NCBI RefSeq assembly: GCF_000292245.2
Contig: NZ_ALPT02000100.1
Coordinates: 1-13,555 of the forward strand
Direction: 5' to 3'
DNA length: 13,555 nucleotides
Source: Alkalihalobacillus alcalophilus ATCC 27647 = CGMCC 1.3604
GTDB lineage: Bacteria; Bacillota; Bacilli; Bacillales; Bacillaceae_D
The notes under the pieces were generated by a model, which was given only the letters and a program-made list of their open reading frames with translations, searched no databases and was not told where the DNA came from. Within the stretch, counting starts at the first letter, position 1. Each line of letters begins with the position of its first letter. Made by a program: the position numbers and the translations under genes. Positions 13,240 to 13,555 of this stretch are shown here, in pieces.

Positions 13240-13555
13240 TTTTCGGCTCTTAATACGCCGAACTTCCCTTCGCTCGGCTCTTTTTTCTGCTTCACGGTTC
13301 TTAATACGCCGAACTTCTCTTTGCTCGGCTCTTTTTCCGCTTCACGGTTCTAAATACGCCGAACTTCCCTTTACTCGGCTCTTTTTTCTGCTTCACGGCT
13401 CTTAATACGCCGAACTTCTCTTTACTCGGCTCTTTTTTCTGCTTCTCAGTTCAAAATACGCCGAACTTCCCTTTACTCGGCTCTTTTTTCTGCTTCTCAA
13501 TTCTAAATACGCCGAACTTCCGCTTTACTCGGCTCTTTTTTCTGCTTCTCAGTTC
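13240..13555. repeat. 51-bp tandem repeat array, at least six units, runs off the window
   Basis: TACGCCGAACTTC recurs at 13254, 13305, 13355, 13406, 13457 and 13508, spaced 51, 50, 51, 51 and 51 bases. Each unit contains GCCGA and TCGGC about 12 bases apart followed by TCTTTTTT or similar, so each resembles a short intrinsic terminator on the plus strand. The first five units alternate ACTTCCC and ACTTCTC at the same site, suggesting a 102-base higher-order unit. The 50-base unit and the extra base in the sixth unit break any reading frame, and the minus strand has stops in every frame, so the array is not coding. Confidence 0.9.

Noticed and set aside
13145..13405. 86-residue open frame with internal repeats
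   Set aside because: It runs into the tandem array, starts without a ribosome site, and the 50-base unit shifts the frame so the repeats are not read consistently.
13254..13555. CRISPR array
   Set aside because: The units are tandem with no unique spacers; nearly all of each 51-base unit is conserved, and no cas genes are nearby.

Overview
The window reads as chromosomal DNA of a low-GC, endospore-forming Bacillaceae bacterium (Bacillus, Anaerobacillus or an alkaliphilic relative). The evidence is two CotF-family spore coat genes, a FadN-type beta-oxidation enzyme, a Mn-dependent DHH pyrophosphatase, strong GGAGG ribosome sites and several intergenic repeat families. A complete pflB-pflA pair shows that it can ferment pyruvate without oxygen.

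Layout from left to right. Bases 1-221 are repeat DNA just downstream of fadN (minus strand, 222-2609). A 380-base divergent spacer with a cre-like site separates fadN from two plus-strand CotF-like genes (2992-3276, 3332-3676), which end in a strong terminator. A minus-strand histidyl-tRNA synthetase of the alternative HisS2 type follows (3856-5148). Its 200-base leader carries a ribosome site, a 16-codon reading frame with three consecutive His codons, an upstream hairpin and an intrinsic terminator, which is the layout of a ribosome-mediated attenuator. Bases 5350-6331 hold no intact gene but contain two inverted copies of a palindromic repeat. Next are padR and a DUF4188 gene (overlapping by 17 bases), a four-helix membrane protein, a bidirectional terminator, ppaC (minus), then pflA and pflB (minus). 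The pfl operon has a perfect Rex/Fnr-type operator over its predicted promoter. A small plus-strand winged-helix-like gene (12751-12996) follows. The right edge is a 51-base tandem array of terminator-like hairpins that runs off the window.

How the parts work together. These are mostly independent transcription units: fatty acid oxidation, spore coat, tRNA charging, a PadR-controlled module, phosphate metabolism and fermentation. The observation most worth following up is the putative His-codon attenuator ahead of hisS, because Bacillales usually control aminoacyl-tRNA synthetase genes by T-boxes and no T-box core (UGGN plus ACCGCG context) is visible here. Also notable are the paired repeats whose stems differ in sequence but keep complementarity, an exact 37-base repeat downstream of two minus-strand units, and the terminator-like tandem array. 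All functional statements come from reading the sequence; no database search was run.
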